Under the pieces are notes generated by a model, which was not told the origin of the DNA, searched no databases, and worked only from the letters and a program-made list of their open reading frames with translations. A program made the position numbers and the translations under genes. From positions 310,001 through 374,000 of the forward strand of contig NZ_CP060394.1 of the NCBI RefSeq assembly GCF_014274465.1: a stretch of DNA of 64,000 nucleotides. The letters run 5' to 3'. Numbering within the stretch: position 1 is the stretch's first letter; each line of letters starts with the position of its first letter. Origin of the DNA: Alloacidobacterium dinghuense (lineage in GTDB: Bacteria; Acidobacteriota; Terriglobia; Terriglobales; Acidobacteriaceae). Below are positions 32,727-41,389 of the stretch, in pieces.

Positions 32727-33871
32727 TGCAATCGAGAAGAGTACTCGTCTACCGCAACGAACTTCTCCCACCGTCTGAGACCTTTGTCCTTTCGCAGGCA
32801 CGCGCGCTTCGAAGATTTCAACCCTTGTTTGCAGGCCTTGAGCGGGTACGTGGCGGTCTGGATTTGACTACGCACCCGGTCATTACCTTGTGCAGGTCCG
32901 AGGCATGGCATGAAAAAGCTAAGCGCAGAATCTTCCTGAGAACGGGACGAAGCCAGAAACTCACCGCTGTAGTAGCGAAACAAAATTCTCAAGTCGTACA
33001 TGCGCACTTTGCTATCGATGCATGCGCTGTGTTGCCTGTCGCGAAGGAGCTGAGAGTTCCACTCATCGTGACCTTACATGGATATGACGTCTCGTGTACC
33101 GACGAATTTCTGAAGGTCTGGCCAACGACCAGAACGTATTTACGGCGCAAAGAAGAGCTGTGGGAGTATGCAACATTGTTTGTCTGCGTTTCCGAGAGCG
33201 TTCGTCGGCGTGCACTTGTTCGCGGCTTTCCCCAACAGAAGCTCTGGGTCCACCGGATCGGCGTGGAACTTTGTAGCAAGAAACAGCGAGAGGAAAAGCG
33301 CGATCCAAGATTAGCGCTTTTTGTTGGCAGGCTGGTTGAAAAGAAAGGGTGTATTCATTTGATCCGCGCGATGAGTGGCGTGCAGAAAGCCATCCCTGAA
33401 GCCCGGCTCGCCATCGTTGGAGATGGGCCCTTGCGGAGAGCATTGGAGCACGAGGCTGCATTGCATTCAAGCAATATCGTTTTTCTCGGTCATCAATCGC
33501 ATGCAATTGTGCGGCAGTGGATGCGACGAGCCAGTGTGCTGGTAGCCCCGAGCGTTCCAGCAAGTAGCGGTGATTGCGAAGGTCTGCCAACGGTGCTCTG
33601 CGAGGCCCAAGCTGAAGGCTTGCCTGTGGTCGCATTCGCTACGGAAGGCGTTACAGAAGCCCTGCCAGCGGATCGGCGAAACTCTCTGCCGAGGGCGGGT
33701 GATGTTTCCGGTTTATCTCAGGAAATCATTCGCTTTATGGAGGACGATCGGATCTGGCAACAAATAAGTGACGCAGGAAAATACTACGCTGGACTTCACT
33801 TTGACCTGGCGGCGCAGACGCACTTGCTCGAGAACAAGTACGAAGAGGTGATTGCGAGGGGGCATGCCTGA
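32726..33871 (+). CDS. Glycosyltransferase family 4
   Basis: 381 residues from the ATG at 32726; upstream codons in this frame belong to the acyltransferase gene. GT-B fold: N-terminal half with V-H-A-H-F-A-I-D and T-L-H-G-Y-D, C-terminal half with F-V-G-R-L-V-E-K-K-G, G-D-G-P-L-R and the donor-binding E-G-L-P-T-V-L-C-E-A (E-x7-E). No membrane helices. Adds one sugar during repeat-unit assembly. R-L-V-E-K-K-G-x-x-x-L is common to GT4 enzymes using nucleotide-diphospho sugars; donor unknown, GDP-heptose being one candidate. Confidence 0.9.
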   Translation: MQSRRVLVYRNELLPPSETFVLSQARALRRFQPLFAGLERVRGGLDLTTHPVITLCRSEAWHEKAKRRIFLRTGRSQKLTAVVAKQNSQVVHAHFAIDACAVLPVAKELRVPLIVTLHGYDVSCTDEFLKVWPTTRTYLRRKEELWEYATLFVCVSESVRRRALVRGFPQQKLWVHRIGVELCSKKQREEKRDPRLALFVGRLVEKKGCIHLIRAMSGVQKAIPEARLAIVGDGPLRRALEHEAALHSSNIVFLGHQSHAIVRQWMRRASVLVAPSVPASSGDCEGLPTVLCEAQAEGLPVVAFATEGVTEALPADRRNSLPRAGDVSGLSQEIIRFMEDDRIWQQISDAGKYYAGLHFDLAAQTHLLENKYEEVIARGHA

Positions 33872-35138
33872 GTCGGCCAGCTTGCAGAGGAATACGCTAT
33901 GGATGATTGCAGGCCATGGAGTGTCTCTAGTTTTTCAGGCTGCATATTTCATCCTGATCGGCCGAACGCTCGGAAGCCATGATTACGGAGCATTTGTCGG
34001 TGTTGTCGCTCTCGTCAATGTTCTCAGTCAATTTAGCAGCTTAGGAATGGAAATGATTCTCGTGCGCAATATCAGCCGGGTGCGCGAGTCATTCTCGACC
34101 ACATGGGGCAGCGCTCTGCTAATTAGTGCCTGCGGATTTGCAGTGCTTCTCATTTTGGCTATAGCAATCGGTCATTTCACTCTTAAACCAGAATTGCAAC
34201 GGCTGATTCCCTATATTGCGCTGTCTGACGCTTTGTTCGGAAAGATCTGGCAACTTTCAAGCCGCGCCTTTCAAGGGGCAGGCATGTTGACACATACTGC
34301 GAGATTAACAGCGCTTTCGAATATCACCCGTGCGGTGTCCGCTTTGGGGCTGTTTCTTCTGGTGTTGGTTACGCATTGTCATGCTGATGCGCTCTTGTGG
34401 ACGCGGATTTATTGGCTTTCCTCACTCGCAACAGCCATCGTCTCTTTCAGCTGGGTTACAAGGTCTTTGGGATGGCCTGCCTTCGCACGTATCCAAATGT
34501 GCGATCTAACGGATGGTTTGAGCTTTTCGCTGTCCAGTTCTTCGATTTCTGTTTATAACGACATCGATAAGACTTTGTTAGCAAGCATGGGTCAGCTGCA
34601 GGCAGCGGGGATATACGCCGCGGCCTACAGAATTATTGATGTTGCCAGCGTTCCAATTTACGCCATCTATACAGCGGCCACGCCGCGCTTTTTCCGCGAG
34701 GGCGGGCGCAGAGTGTGTAATGCATCTGCGCTTGCCGGGCGATTGTTGCGCCGGACGATTCCGTATGGTGTCGTCATGGCTCTGTTGCTCTTCGCAGGCT
34801 CTTCATTTTTACCCCTTGTATTTGGGAGATCGTTTCGGGGCTCGGTGGAGGCGTTGCGATGGCTGTGCCTGCTGCCGCTGATTCGCGGGCTACACTACGC
34901 ATGGGGGACGACTATCACTGGATCCGCGTCACAATGGTATCGAACAGCCACTCAACTGGGAGCCGCAGGAATGAATCTGCTTCTCAATGTCGCGCTGATT
35001 CCACGCTGGTCATGGCGAGGAGCAGCCATAGCTAGTTTGCTTACAGATGCCGCCTTGGCCGCAGGGAGCTGGGTTGTTTTGCAATATCTTCGGGCTAAAG
35101 AAGACGCGCGAACAATTGCGATTACGCAGCTTGTGTGA
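33864..35138 (+). CDS. Polysaccharide flippase (Wzx-like, MATE/MOP superfamily)
   Basis: 424 residues from the ATG at 33864, which follows GAGGGGGC and overlaps the GT4 stop by 8 bases. Twelve or more hydrophobic helices, with the early motif F-I-L-I-G-R-T-L-G-S-H-D-Y-G-A-F typical of lipid-linked oligosaccharide flippases. Would move undecaprenyl-linked repeat units across the inner membrane to the polymerase. It is the last gene of the export operon and ends 18 bases before the convergent GH28 gene, with no clear terminator hairpin between. Confidence 0.88.
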   Translation: MPESASLQRNTLWMIAGHGVSLVFQAAYFILIGRTLGSHDYGAFVGVVALVNVLSQFSSLGMEMILVRNISRVRESFSTTWGSALLISACGFAVLLILAIAIGHFTLKPELQRLIPYIALSDALFGKIWQLSSRAFQGAGMLTHTARLTALSNITRAVSALGLFLLVLVTHCHADALLWTRIYWLSSLATAIVSFSWVTRSLGWPAFARIQMCDLTDGLSFSLSSSSISVYNDIDKTLLASMGQLQAAGIYAAAYRIIDVASVPIYAIYTAATPRFFREGGRRVCNASALAGRLLRRTIPYGVVMALLLFAGSSFLPLVFGRSFRGSVEALRWLCLLPLIRGLHYAWGTTITGSASQWYRTATQLGAAGMNLLLNVALIPRWSWRGAAIASLLTDAALAAGSWVVLQYLRAKEDARTIAITQLV

Positions 35139-35156
35139 TCGCAGATTGCGCCTATC

Positions 35157-36740
35157 TTAGAATTCTGCCGATTCGGCGGTCGAAATTTCTTTGTCTTTTA
35201 TCTTTGGACAGCCAAAGAGACGGAAGCTTGCCACCTTGCGCAGGCGAAAAGGGGAATGATTGTCGCCAGGAAGCTTGATGCGGAAAAGATCGGCATCTGT
35301 AACCGTATCGAGCACAAAGGCGGGACGCGTATCCGGCGAATCGTAGGCAATCTCAACGTTTGTAAGCTCGATATTGTTTACGTGACGAATATAGAATCCG
35401 TGTGCGGGCATCGGGCCGAACATGTGCGGGTCAGGGTAGCCGACTTCATTTTCGGCGGGTTGAAGCGCTGCCATCTCCGCCGTTCCGCCACCTTGATGAT
35501 GCAGGTAAACATTGCTGATCTTCAAATCGGTGATTGGATGGTCGGGGATTCCACTGATGATCGCCGCGTATTTCGAAACCGCGTTGTAGCTGACGATATT
35601 GCTGAGGATGATTCGGCGGCAATTGCCGATGGGAACGCCCTTCGGGCCTCGCATCCGGCTGCCAAGACGAATAAAGATGGGCGCTTCAGAGATATCGCGC
35701 ATGGTGATGTTGGTGAATGCTATGTCTTCCAGCAGCGCGCCATCTTCACTTTCAAGCGCAATGCCATTGCAGCCTTCGAAAACGCAGTTTGAAACAGTAA
35801 TGTTCTTGAATCCGCCATTCGATTCGGTGCCGAATTTGATTCTTCCTGTTCGAGGCACGTGAAAGTCCGGCGGGAACTTCTTGAAAGTGCCGTCAAGCAG
35901 CGTTCCGAGCTCGTAGCTGCCGCTCAAGTAGCAATTCGTGATGGTTACATTCTCCGTCGCGCGGGCGTAACCCAGAGCAAACGAACTCTTCGGGCAGATG
36001 CCGTCGTCCCACGGCGAATTGACGGCGCAATTCGAGACGCGAACGTTCTTGCAGCAGTCGATATCGATGCCATCGCGATCGGTATCGATTTTTAGATTGT
36101 CGATGATCAGGTTATCTACGCCTGTAGCGAGGACGCCGAAGTGACCACCTTTCAGAATGGAGAAGTTAGCGAGCGTGACGTTGCGGCAGCTCTTGAGTGC
36201 GAGCGCCTTGTTGCCGATACGTGGTTCCTCGGCGCGCGGTTCTTCGCGTGAGCCACGGCTCAGGCCTTTGCCCCAGATAAGACCCGGGCCAAAGATGGAT
36301 ACATCGTGCAGATTTTCTCCCCAGATCAGGCTGTTGTGCCAATGGTTGTGGCCGTAGTCCTGGTAATCTTCCCAGGGAGCATTCGACTCAGCGGGGTCGT
36401 ACCCGTCGCTGCGGTCGGTTGGAGTTTCGGCTGCAAGGATGGTCGCGCCTTGCATGATTTGGAGGGCAATGTTGCTTTTCAGACGGATGGAGAATGAATT
36501 GTAAGTGCCGGTGGGGAAGAGTACCGTGCCGCCGCCTGCATTGGCTGCTGCATCAATAGCCCGATTGATCGCGGGCGAGTCGATGGTCTTGCCGTCGCCG
36601 GTAGCACCGAAAGAGCGCACGTCATAAATACTGCCGTGGGGCTGGCCTGAGGCAGACTGCGCAACGAGGCTCATAGGGGCGAGCGCCCCCGCCGCTCCAA
36701 TTGTGGTGTATTTCAGAAAATCGCGGCGCGGCTGTTGCAT
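35157..36740 (-). CDS. Glycoside hydrolase family 28 (polygalacturonase-like), Tat-exported
   Basis: 527 residues. Twin-arginine signal P-R-R-D-F-L-K-Y-T at 4-12 followed by a hydrophobic stretch, then a parallel beta-helix. GH28 active-site segments are recognisable: D-T-D-R-D-G-I-D (first Asp cluster), S-P-W-D-D-G-I (Asp pair) and the R-I-K motif in G-R-I-K-F. The usual G-H-G is altered to G-S-Y, as in some rhamnogalacturonan or exo-acting relatives. It would cut galacturonan or a related pectin backbone outside the cytoplasm. GGAG lies 9 bases before the ATG. Substrate type within GH28 cannot be fixed here. Confidence 0.9.
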   Translation of the reverse strand: MQQPRRDFLKYTTIGAAGALAPMSLVAQSASGQPHGSIYDVRSFGATGDGKTIDSPAINRAIDAAANAGGGTVLFPTGTYNSFSIRLKSNIALQIMQGATILAAETPTDRSDGYDPAESNAPWEDYQDYGHNHWHNSLIWGENLHDVSIFGPGLIWGKGLSRGSREEPRAEEPRIGNKALALKSCRNVTLANFSILKGGHFGVLATGVDNLIIDNLKIDTDRDGIDIDCCKNVRVSNCAVNSPWDDGICPKSSFALGYARATENVTITNCYLSGSYELGTLLDGTFKKFPPDFHVPRTGRIKFGTESNGGFKNITVSNCVFEGCNGIALESEDGALLEDIAFTNITMRDISEAPIFIRLGSRMRGPKGVPIGNCRRIILSNIVSYNAVSKYAAIISGIPDHPITDLKISNVYLHHQGGGTAEMAALQPAENEVGYPDPHMFGPMPAHGFYIRHVNNIELTNVEIAYDSPDTRPAFVLDTVTDADLFRIKLPGDNHSPFRLRKVASFRLFGCPKIKDKEISTAESAEF

Positions 36741-36759
36741 ATGGTTCGCTCCCCCAAAG

Positions 36760-36770
36760 TGGTCTGACCT
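36760..36770. promoter_or_regulatory. Palindrome TGGTCTGACCT upstream of GH28 gene
   Basis: GGTC-T-GACC is a perfect odd palindrome 20 bases upstream of the GH28 start. TGGTCnGACCA-type sites are bound by GntR-family regulators of uronate/pectin genes in other bacteria. No such regulator is in the window, so this is suggestive only. Confidence 0.4.
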
Positions 36771-36838
36771 CTTAAAAACGATACATTACTCCCTGGAGAT
36801 TTGTCCGCATGCAAATGCTCTAGGGAAGATTCTAAGGT

Positions 36839-36865
36839 GGAGCGTTCCCGGGTGCGGAACGCTCC
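36839..36865 (-). terminator. Hairpin after prolyl-tRNA synthetase gene
   Basis: Perfect 10-bp arms GGAGCGTTCC (36839-36848) and GGAACGCTCC (36856-36865) with a 7-base loop, 8 bases past the proS stop on the minus strand. No T run follows, so it is a strong hairpin but not a textbook terminator; it may instead protect the message end. Confidence 0.6.
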
Positions 36866-36872
36866 GATTGGA

Positions 36873-38624
36873 TTAGACCGCTTTCTGTAGCGTCGTCGCC
36901 ACGTCAGAGATGGCAACGTCAGCGCTGGAAGAGGTGGCGCGCGTTACGATCTCGACTTTGCCTTCGGCAGTTTTTTTGCCAACGTTGATGCGGTAAGGAA
37001 TTCCGATCAGATCGGCGTCCTTGAATTTGACTCCGGCGCGCTCCTCGCGGTCGTCGAGGAGGACGTCGAATCCAGCCCCTTCCAGATCTGCGGCAATCTG
37101 TTCGCCGACGGTTAACAGTGCGGAATCCGACACGTTCGTAATCGTCACCACAACCTCAAATGGAGCAATCGAACGCGGAAGCCAGAAGCCGTTGGCATCG
37201 TTGCTCTGTTCAATGGCCGACGTCAAAATGCGCTCGATGCCGATGCCATAGCTACCCATGATCGGAGTTACCTCCTTACCGTTCGGGTCAAGGACACGTG
37301 CACCCATGCTCTCAGAGTACTTATAGCCCAACTTGAAGATATGGCCGATCTCAACTGCTTTTGCCACCTTCAGCGGAGAGCAGCATTGCGGGCAACTTTC
37401 GCCCTCAACCACACTGCGCACGTCCGCGGCAATCGTCCATTTGAAATCGCGTTGAGGCGTCACGTTTCGATAGTGATAGTCGAGCTTGTTGGCGCCGCAG
37501 ACCATGTTCTGGCGCCCTTCGAGAGCGTGGTCAAGGATGACTATGACGCCCTCTTCACCGATGGCCTTAGCGGGAACCAGACCGATTGGTCCGAGGAAGC
37601 CTGCCGGACCGTGGATGTAGCGGTCGAGTTCTTCTGGCTGCATCGGCCTCAAGTCGGATGCTTTAATCAGACCAAGCAGCTTTGTTTCGTTGACCTGGTG
37701 ATCGCCGCGCAGAAAGACAACCACCGGGCTCCAGACTGATTCGCCCCTGGCTTTCTTTGTTTCTGCCATATAGGCGACGCACTTGATGTCCTGCGCTTCA
37801 GAGATATTGAAGAACTTCGCGACATCAGCAACTGCTGCGATACCCGGAGTTGTAACCAATTCCGGCATGCCGTCCCCAGTTGCATCAAGCTCAGTGACAG
37901 GCGAGAGCTGCGAAACTGCCTTTTCAAGGTTGGCAGCGTAGTGGCATTTGGGGCAGCTAACGATGATGTCCTCGCCTGCATCGGTATAGACCATGAATTC
38001 CTGCGACTGCGAGCCGCCCATAGCGCCGGAATCGGCTTCGACGGCAACAAAATTCAGTCCGCAGCGCGTGAAGATGGCGCGATACACCTGATCGTGCAGG
38101 TCAAAGCTCTTATCGAGACCAGCCGCGTCCAGATCAAAGGAGTAGCTATCTTTCATGATGAATTGCCGGACACGCAACAGCCCTGATTTCGGACGTGGCT
38201 CATCACGAAACTTGGTCTGAATTTGATACCAAATTTGCGGAAGTTGTTTGTAGCTGCGCAGTTCCTTCCGGGCGATGTCGGTCATGACCTCTTCGTGCGT
38301 GAAGCCGAGGCTAAGCCATGCGCCCTTGCGGTCCTGCAGGCGGAACATATTCTGCCCAATCGCCGTCCAGCGGCCGCTTTCTTCCCAAATGGTAGAGGGG
38401 TGAATGGCGGGCAGGAGAAACTCCTGGCCAATCTTGTCCATTTCTGCGCGTACGACGCCGATGATCTTGTTGATCGAGCGCTGTCCGAGAAACAAGTAGG
38501 AATAGATTCCAGCACCAAGCTGCCGGATGTATCCGGAGCGGACAAGGAACTTGTGGCTGGCGACTTCGGCATCTGCCGGAGCCTCCCGAAGTGTAGGAAT
38601 GAACAATTTCGACCAACGATGCAT
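36873..38624 (-). CDS. proS: Prolyl-tRNA synthetase (bacterial type)
   Basis: 583 residues from the ATG at 38624 ([14 protein letters not shown]); the frame reaches 38726 but the family starts here. Charges tRNA-Pro in the cytoplasm. Class II motifs: G-I-Y-S-Y-L-F-L-G (motif 1 region), [17 protein letters not shown] (motif 2) and G-S-Y-G-I-G-I-E-R (motif 3). The insertion editing domain typical of bacterial ProS lies between motifs 2 and 3 (about 225-400), and the anticodon-binding domain is C-terminal. Housekeeping gene that divides the pectin/arabinan genes; no functional link to neighbours. Confidence 0.96.
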   Translation of the reverse strand: MHRWSKLFIPTLREAPADAEVASHKFLVRSGYIRQLGAGIYSYLFLGQRSINKIIGVVRAEMDKIGQEFLLPAIHPSTIWEESGRWTAIGQNMFRLQDRKGAWLSLGFTHEEVMTDIARKELRSYKQLPQIWYQIQTKFRDEPRPKSGLLRVRQFIMKDSYSFDLDAAGLDKSFDLHDQVYRAIFTRCGLNFVAVEADSGAMGGSQSQEFMVYTDAGEDIIVSCPKCHYAANLEKAVSQLSPVTELDATGDGMPELVTTPGIAAVADVAKFFNISEAQDIKCVAYMAETKKARGESVWSPVVVFLRGDHQVNETKLLGLIKASDLRPMQPEELDRYIHGPAGFLGPIGLVPAKAIGEEGVIVILDHALEGRQNMVCGANKLDYHYRNVTPQRDFKWTIAADVRSVVEGESCPQCCSPLKVAKAVEIGHIFKLGYKYSESMGARVLDPNGKEVTPIMGSYGIGIERILTSAIEQSNDANGFWLPRSIAPFEVVVTITNVSDSALLTVGEQIAADLEGAGFDVLLDDREERAGVKFKDADLIGIPYRINVGKKTAEGKVEIVTRATSSSADVAISDVATTLQKAV

Positions 38625-38976
38625 GTTTACTTTGTGCTTTCTCAATAATTGGGATGGGGCGTAAATTCTCATTCTAACCGCTACAGTCCTCATGAAAGGA
38701 TCTGCATCGATTGCAGGCTTGCGCAATTATCTTTGATGATCGTTGCAACCTTGGCATGGAGATATGGGCTGTTCGGGCGCGAGAGCGATCATTGCCTTTA
38801 CGTCTACAGCAGGGAATGCTCAAGGGCCGATCGTCTGTGAGCTGAATGATAGAGGTGGTCGCACTTCTCAGCTCGTGAGAGTTGACAAGCTAGTCCCAAA
38901 CGCTTCCGAACCGGATGGCGCGCGAGCTCTTCTAAAAGAGAACACAGATAGCCTGCTTAAGATCACAACATTGTCC
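38625..38976. other. Divergent intergenic region between proS and GH51
   Basis: About 350 bases holding the two divergent promoters. A 71-78 codon plus-strand open frame (38743-38979) has no credible ribosome-binding site or recognisable product and is not called. The two operator-like motifs at 38977 and 39068 flank the likely GH51 promoter. Confidence 0.5.
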
Positions 38977-38990
38977 TGAAAATGTTTACT
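38977..38990. promoter_or_regulatory. LacI-family operator-like motif upstream of GH51 gene
   Basis: TGAAAATGTTTACT, 71 bases before the GH51 start. Matches the palindrome at 45064-45077 at 11 of 14 positions, including the whole AAATGTTTAC core. Confidence 0.5.
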
Positions 38991-39060
38991 CAATGGGTGA
39001 AATTCTAGAAAGAGGAACGGCTGTATACTGGCAGCGCCACGTTCCCTGAAAGGTGACTAA

Positions 39061-40977
39061 ATGTCAAGGAAAACGTTTGCCAAATTCATAGTCCCGACGA
39101 TCTGCCTCGTCGTATCGGCAGTAGTGTGTGCACAAACTGGAGAGGCGCCCGCCATCCTGACAATTCAGGTCGATAAGCCTGTGTCGAAGGTGAGCCCGAC
39201 GCTATATGGGCTGATGACGGAAGAGATCAACTTCTCCTATGATGGCGGCCTCTATGCGGAGATGGTTCGCAACCGGACCTTCCGGCCTAACAGGTCGAAC
39301 GTTCCGAACTGGATCCTTGTTGAAGATGGTTCTGCGCAAGCAAGAATGAGCATCGACCAGGGCACGGGGCCAAGCGAAGCGCTTCCACACAGCCTTCGCC
39401 TTGATGTTGCCAGAGCTGATGAGTCAAATCCGGCCGGCGTTCTCAACGAAGGTTACTGGGGAATGCCGCTGCGTCCCAATACCACCTATCAAGGCTCTTT
39501 CTATGCCAAGGAAGACTCGACAGTTGTTGGGCCCGTGACGATCGGCCTCATCGCTAATCAGAGTGGAAAGGTTCTCGCCACGACTACGATTTCGGGGGTC
39601 ACCACAGACTGGAAGCAATACACCTTCACCCTAAAGACTGCAGCGATTGAGCCGTCAGCTGCAAATCACCTGGTGCTCACAGTTGCACATCCCGGCGCAC
39701 TTTGGCTAAGCCTCGTTTCGCTGTTTCCTCCTACTTACCGTGACCGAGTCAACGGCAATCGCATTGACCTGATGGAGAAGCTAGGGGCCATGCATCCCGC
39801 CTTTCTGCGTTTCCCTGGCGGCAACTATCTCGAAGGCGATCACATACCCGAGCGCTATGAGTGGAAGAAGACCATCGGACCGCTCGTTGATAGGCCGACG
39901 CATCCCAGCCCATGGCGCTATCATTCATCGGATGGTCTTGGCCTGCTTGAGTTCCTGGAATGGTGTGAAGACCTGAAGATGCAGCCGGTGCTTGCAGTCT
40001 ATGCGGGATACTCGATGGCGCAGGAGCATGTGAATCCGGGAACAGATCTTGATCCTTATGTTCAAGACGCTCTGGATGAGATTGAGTACGTCGTCGGTGG
40101 GACGGACACGAAGTGGGGTGCGGTTCGCGCGAAGAATGGACACCCGGAACCGTTCCAGCTGAACTATGTCGAAATCGGTAACGAGGATTTCTTCGATCGC
40201 TCCGGTAGTTACGATGGGCGCTATGCGCAGTTCTATAAGGTGATTAAGGCGAAATACCCTGATTTACAGCTGATCGCGACAACGCCTGTGAAAAGTATTC
40301 GCCCTGATGTAGTCGATGATCACTACTACAGGCGCGCAACAGAATTCTTCAATGACACAACGCACTACGACAAGACAGATCGCACCGGGCCCAAGATCTT
40401 TGTGGGTGAGTGGGCGACGCGTGAAGGTTCCCCGACACCGAACTTTGGTGCGGCACTGGGTGACGCCGCATGGATGACGGGGATGGAGCGGAACAGCGAC
40501 ATTATTGTGATGGCCGCGTATGCGCCGTTGTTCGTGAACGTGAATCCCGGCGGTATGCAATGGGAAACGGATCTTATCGGCTATGACGCGATGCGCAGCT
40601 ACGGTTCGCCCAGCTATTACGCGCAGGTGATGTTTGCAGATTACGTCGGCGACGAGACACTTGCATCCAGTCTGGAAAATGGAGGGCCGAAACTGTTCTA
40701 CTCGATCACGCGGGACTCGAAGGACAAGCGGCTTTATCTGAAGCTGGTGAACGCGTCTTCAAAATCGCAGACAGTCGACATCAAGTTCTCAGGCGCAAAT
40801 CTCGCGAGCACCGGAAAACTGGTGAGTTTAGAAGCGCACGACACGCAAGCTACCAACACGATCGATCAGCCTAACAATATTGTTCCGGTTGAAAGCACGC
40901 TGCCGAATGTGGGCAGCACTCTACATCACACCATGCCGGCATATTCAATTCAGGTGCTGTCGTTGGATCAGCGCTGA
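39061..40977 (+). CDS. Alpha-L-arabinofuranosidase, GH51, secreted
   Basis: 638 residues with a Sec signal (about 1-24, ending V-V-C-A-Q-T). A beta-sandwich/CBM4-like region (about 80-225) is followed by the TIM barrel and a C-terminal beta-sandwich, as in larger GH51 enzymes of plant-biomass bacteria. Acid/base Glu375 is in E-I-G-N-E and nucleophile Glu450 in V-G-E-W. F-R-F-P-G-G-N-Y (here L-R-F-P-G-G-N-Y) is also a family marker. Removes terminal alpha-L-arabinose from arabinan, arabinoxylan or arabinogalactan outside the cytoplasm, supplying the arabinose operon at 5836-12018. One operator-like motif lies 71 bases upstream and a second overlaps the first codons, so LacI-type control is likely. 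Confidence 0.93.
   Translation: MSRKTFAKFIVPTICLVVSAVVCAQTGEAPAILTIQVDKPVSKVSPTLYGLMTEEINFSYDGGLYAEMVRNRTFRPNRSNVPNWILVEDGSAQARMSIDQGTGPSEALPHSLRLDVARADESNPAGVLNEGYWGMPLRPNTTYQGSFYAKEDSTVVGPVTIGLIANQSGKVLATTTISGVTTDWKQYTFTLKTAAIEPSAANHLVLTVAHPGALWLSLVSLFPPTYRDRVNGNRIDLMEKLGAMHPAFLRFPGGNYLEGDHIPERYEWKKTIGPLVDRPTHPSPWRYHSSDGLGLLEFLEWCEDLKMQPVLAVYAGYSMAQEHVNPGTDLDPYVQDALDEIEYVVGGTDTKWGAVRAKNGHPEPFQLNYVEIGNEDFFDRSGSYDGRYAQFYKVIKAKYPDLQLIATTPVKSIRPDVVDDHYYRRATEFFNDTTHYDKTDRTGPKIFVGEWATREGSPTPNFGAALGDAAWMTGMERNSDIIVMAAYAPLFVNVNPGGMQWETDLIGYDAMRSYGSPSYYAQVMFADYVGDETLASSLENGGPKLFYSITRDSKDKRLYLKLVNASSKSQTVDIKFSGANLASTGKLVSLEAHDTQATNTIDQPNNIVPVESTLPNVGSTLHHTMPAYSIQVLSLDQR
39068..39081. promoter_or_regulatory. 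Second operator-like motif overlapping GH51 start
   Basis: GGAAAACGTTTGCC inside codons 3-7 of the GH51 gene. Contains AAACGTTT as at 12118 and matches the 45064 palindrome at 11 of 14. Centre-to-centre distance to 38977-38990 is 91 bases. Being coding sequence, it may be chance. Confidence 0.35.
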
Positions 40978-41310
40978 AACAACGCCTACCCAGGCGGCGG
41001 CCCCCTCCCCCTCCCCCGCATCTCGCGTCTTTATTTTTCAATGAGATAGCGGGGGATCATCCCCCGCTATGCTGCTGATTCTGCTAGGGTTAGGTCGGTT
41101 CTGGTGTTTTCAATCACTTAGCGGGGGATTGTTCCAAAAGCTGGTATTGCTTCAGTCCTCTTTTAATGCCCTTATATCTAGGATACCAACTTAGGCGAAA
41201 TAGTACGCCAATTCTGGCTTCCTATTAAGTTATTTAGATTCATTAGTTATGACAGGTAGTAACCAGGAAGGTACTTGACAAGGATTTTGGGGGCAAAATT
41301 ATCTCCAAGA
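40978..41310. other. Gap between GH51 and TonB receptor: C-rich tract and repeats
   Basis: No gene. It holds a C-rich run at 41001-41018 (three tracts of five G on the minus strand), an imperfect direct repeat (41035-41057 and 41107-41129, 20 of 23 bases the same) and the palindrome at 41046-41070. The rest, 41130-41310, is AT-rich and unremarkable. Confidence 0.6.
41046..41070. repeat. Long perfect palindrome ATAGCGGGGGAT-C-ATCCCCCGCTAT
   Basis: Twelve-bp perfect arms (41046-41057 / 41059-41070) around a single base. It could cruciform or end transcription of GH51 as a hairpin without a T run. The left arm with 11 upstream bases recurs at 41107-41129, so it is likely part of an interspersed element. 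Confidence 0.75.
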
Positions 41311-41347
41311 AAAAGGGCGCTCCCCGCTTAGTCGGAGCACCCCTTTT
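41311..41347 (-). terminator. Rho-independent terminator of the TonB receptor gene
   Basis: Interrupted stem AAAAGGG-C-GCTCC (41311-41323) with GGAGC-A-CCC(C)TTTT (41334-41347) and a 10-base loop. On the minus strand the stem ends in TTTTT, 43 bases after the receptor stop. Confidence 0.85.
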
Positions 41348-41389
41348 CTGCCTGAATAAACTCCCCCTTCTAGCCGCTTGATAGATTTT

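Noticed and set aside
38618-38632. GCATGTTTACT near the proS start as another operator
   Set aside because: Left half does not match and a tRNA synthetase is an unlikely regulon member.
38743-38979. Possible 71-78 residue protein upstream of GH51
   Set aside because: Start is TTG or an ATG with GGAG only two bases away, product is unrecognisable, and it fills a divergent promoter region.
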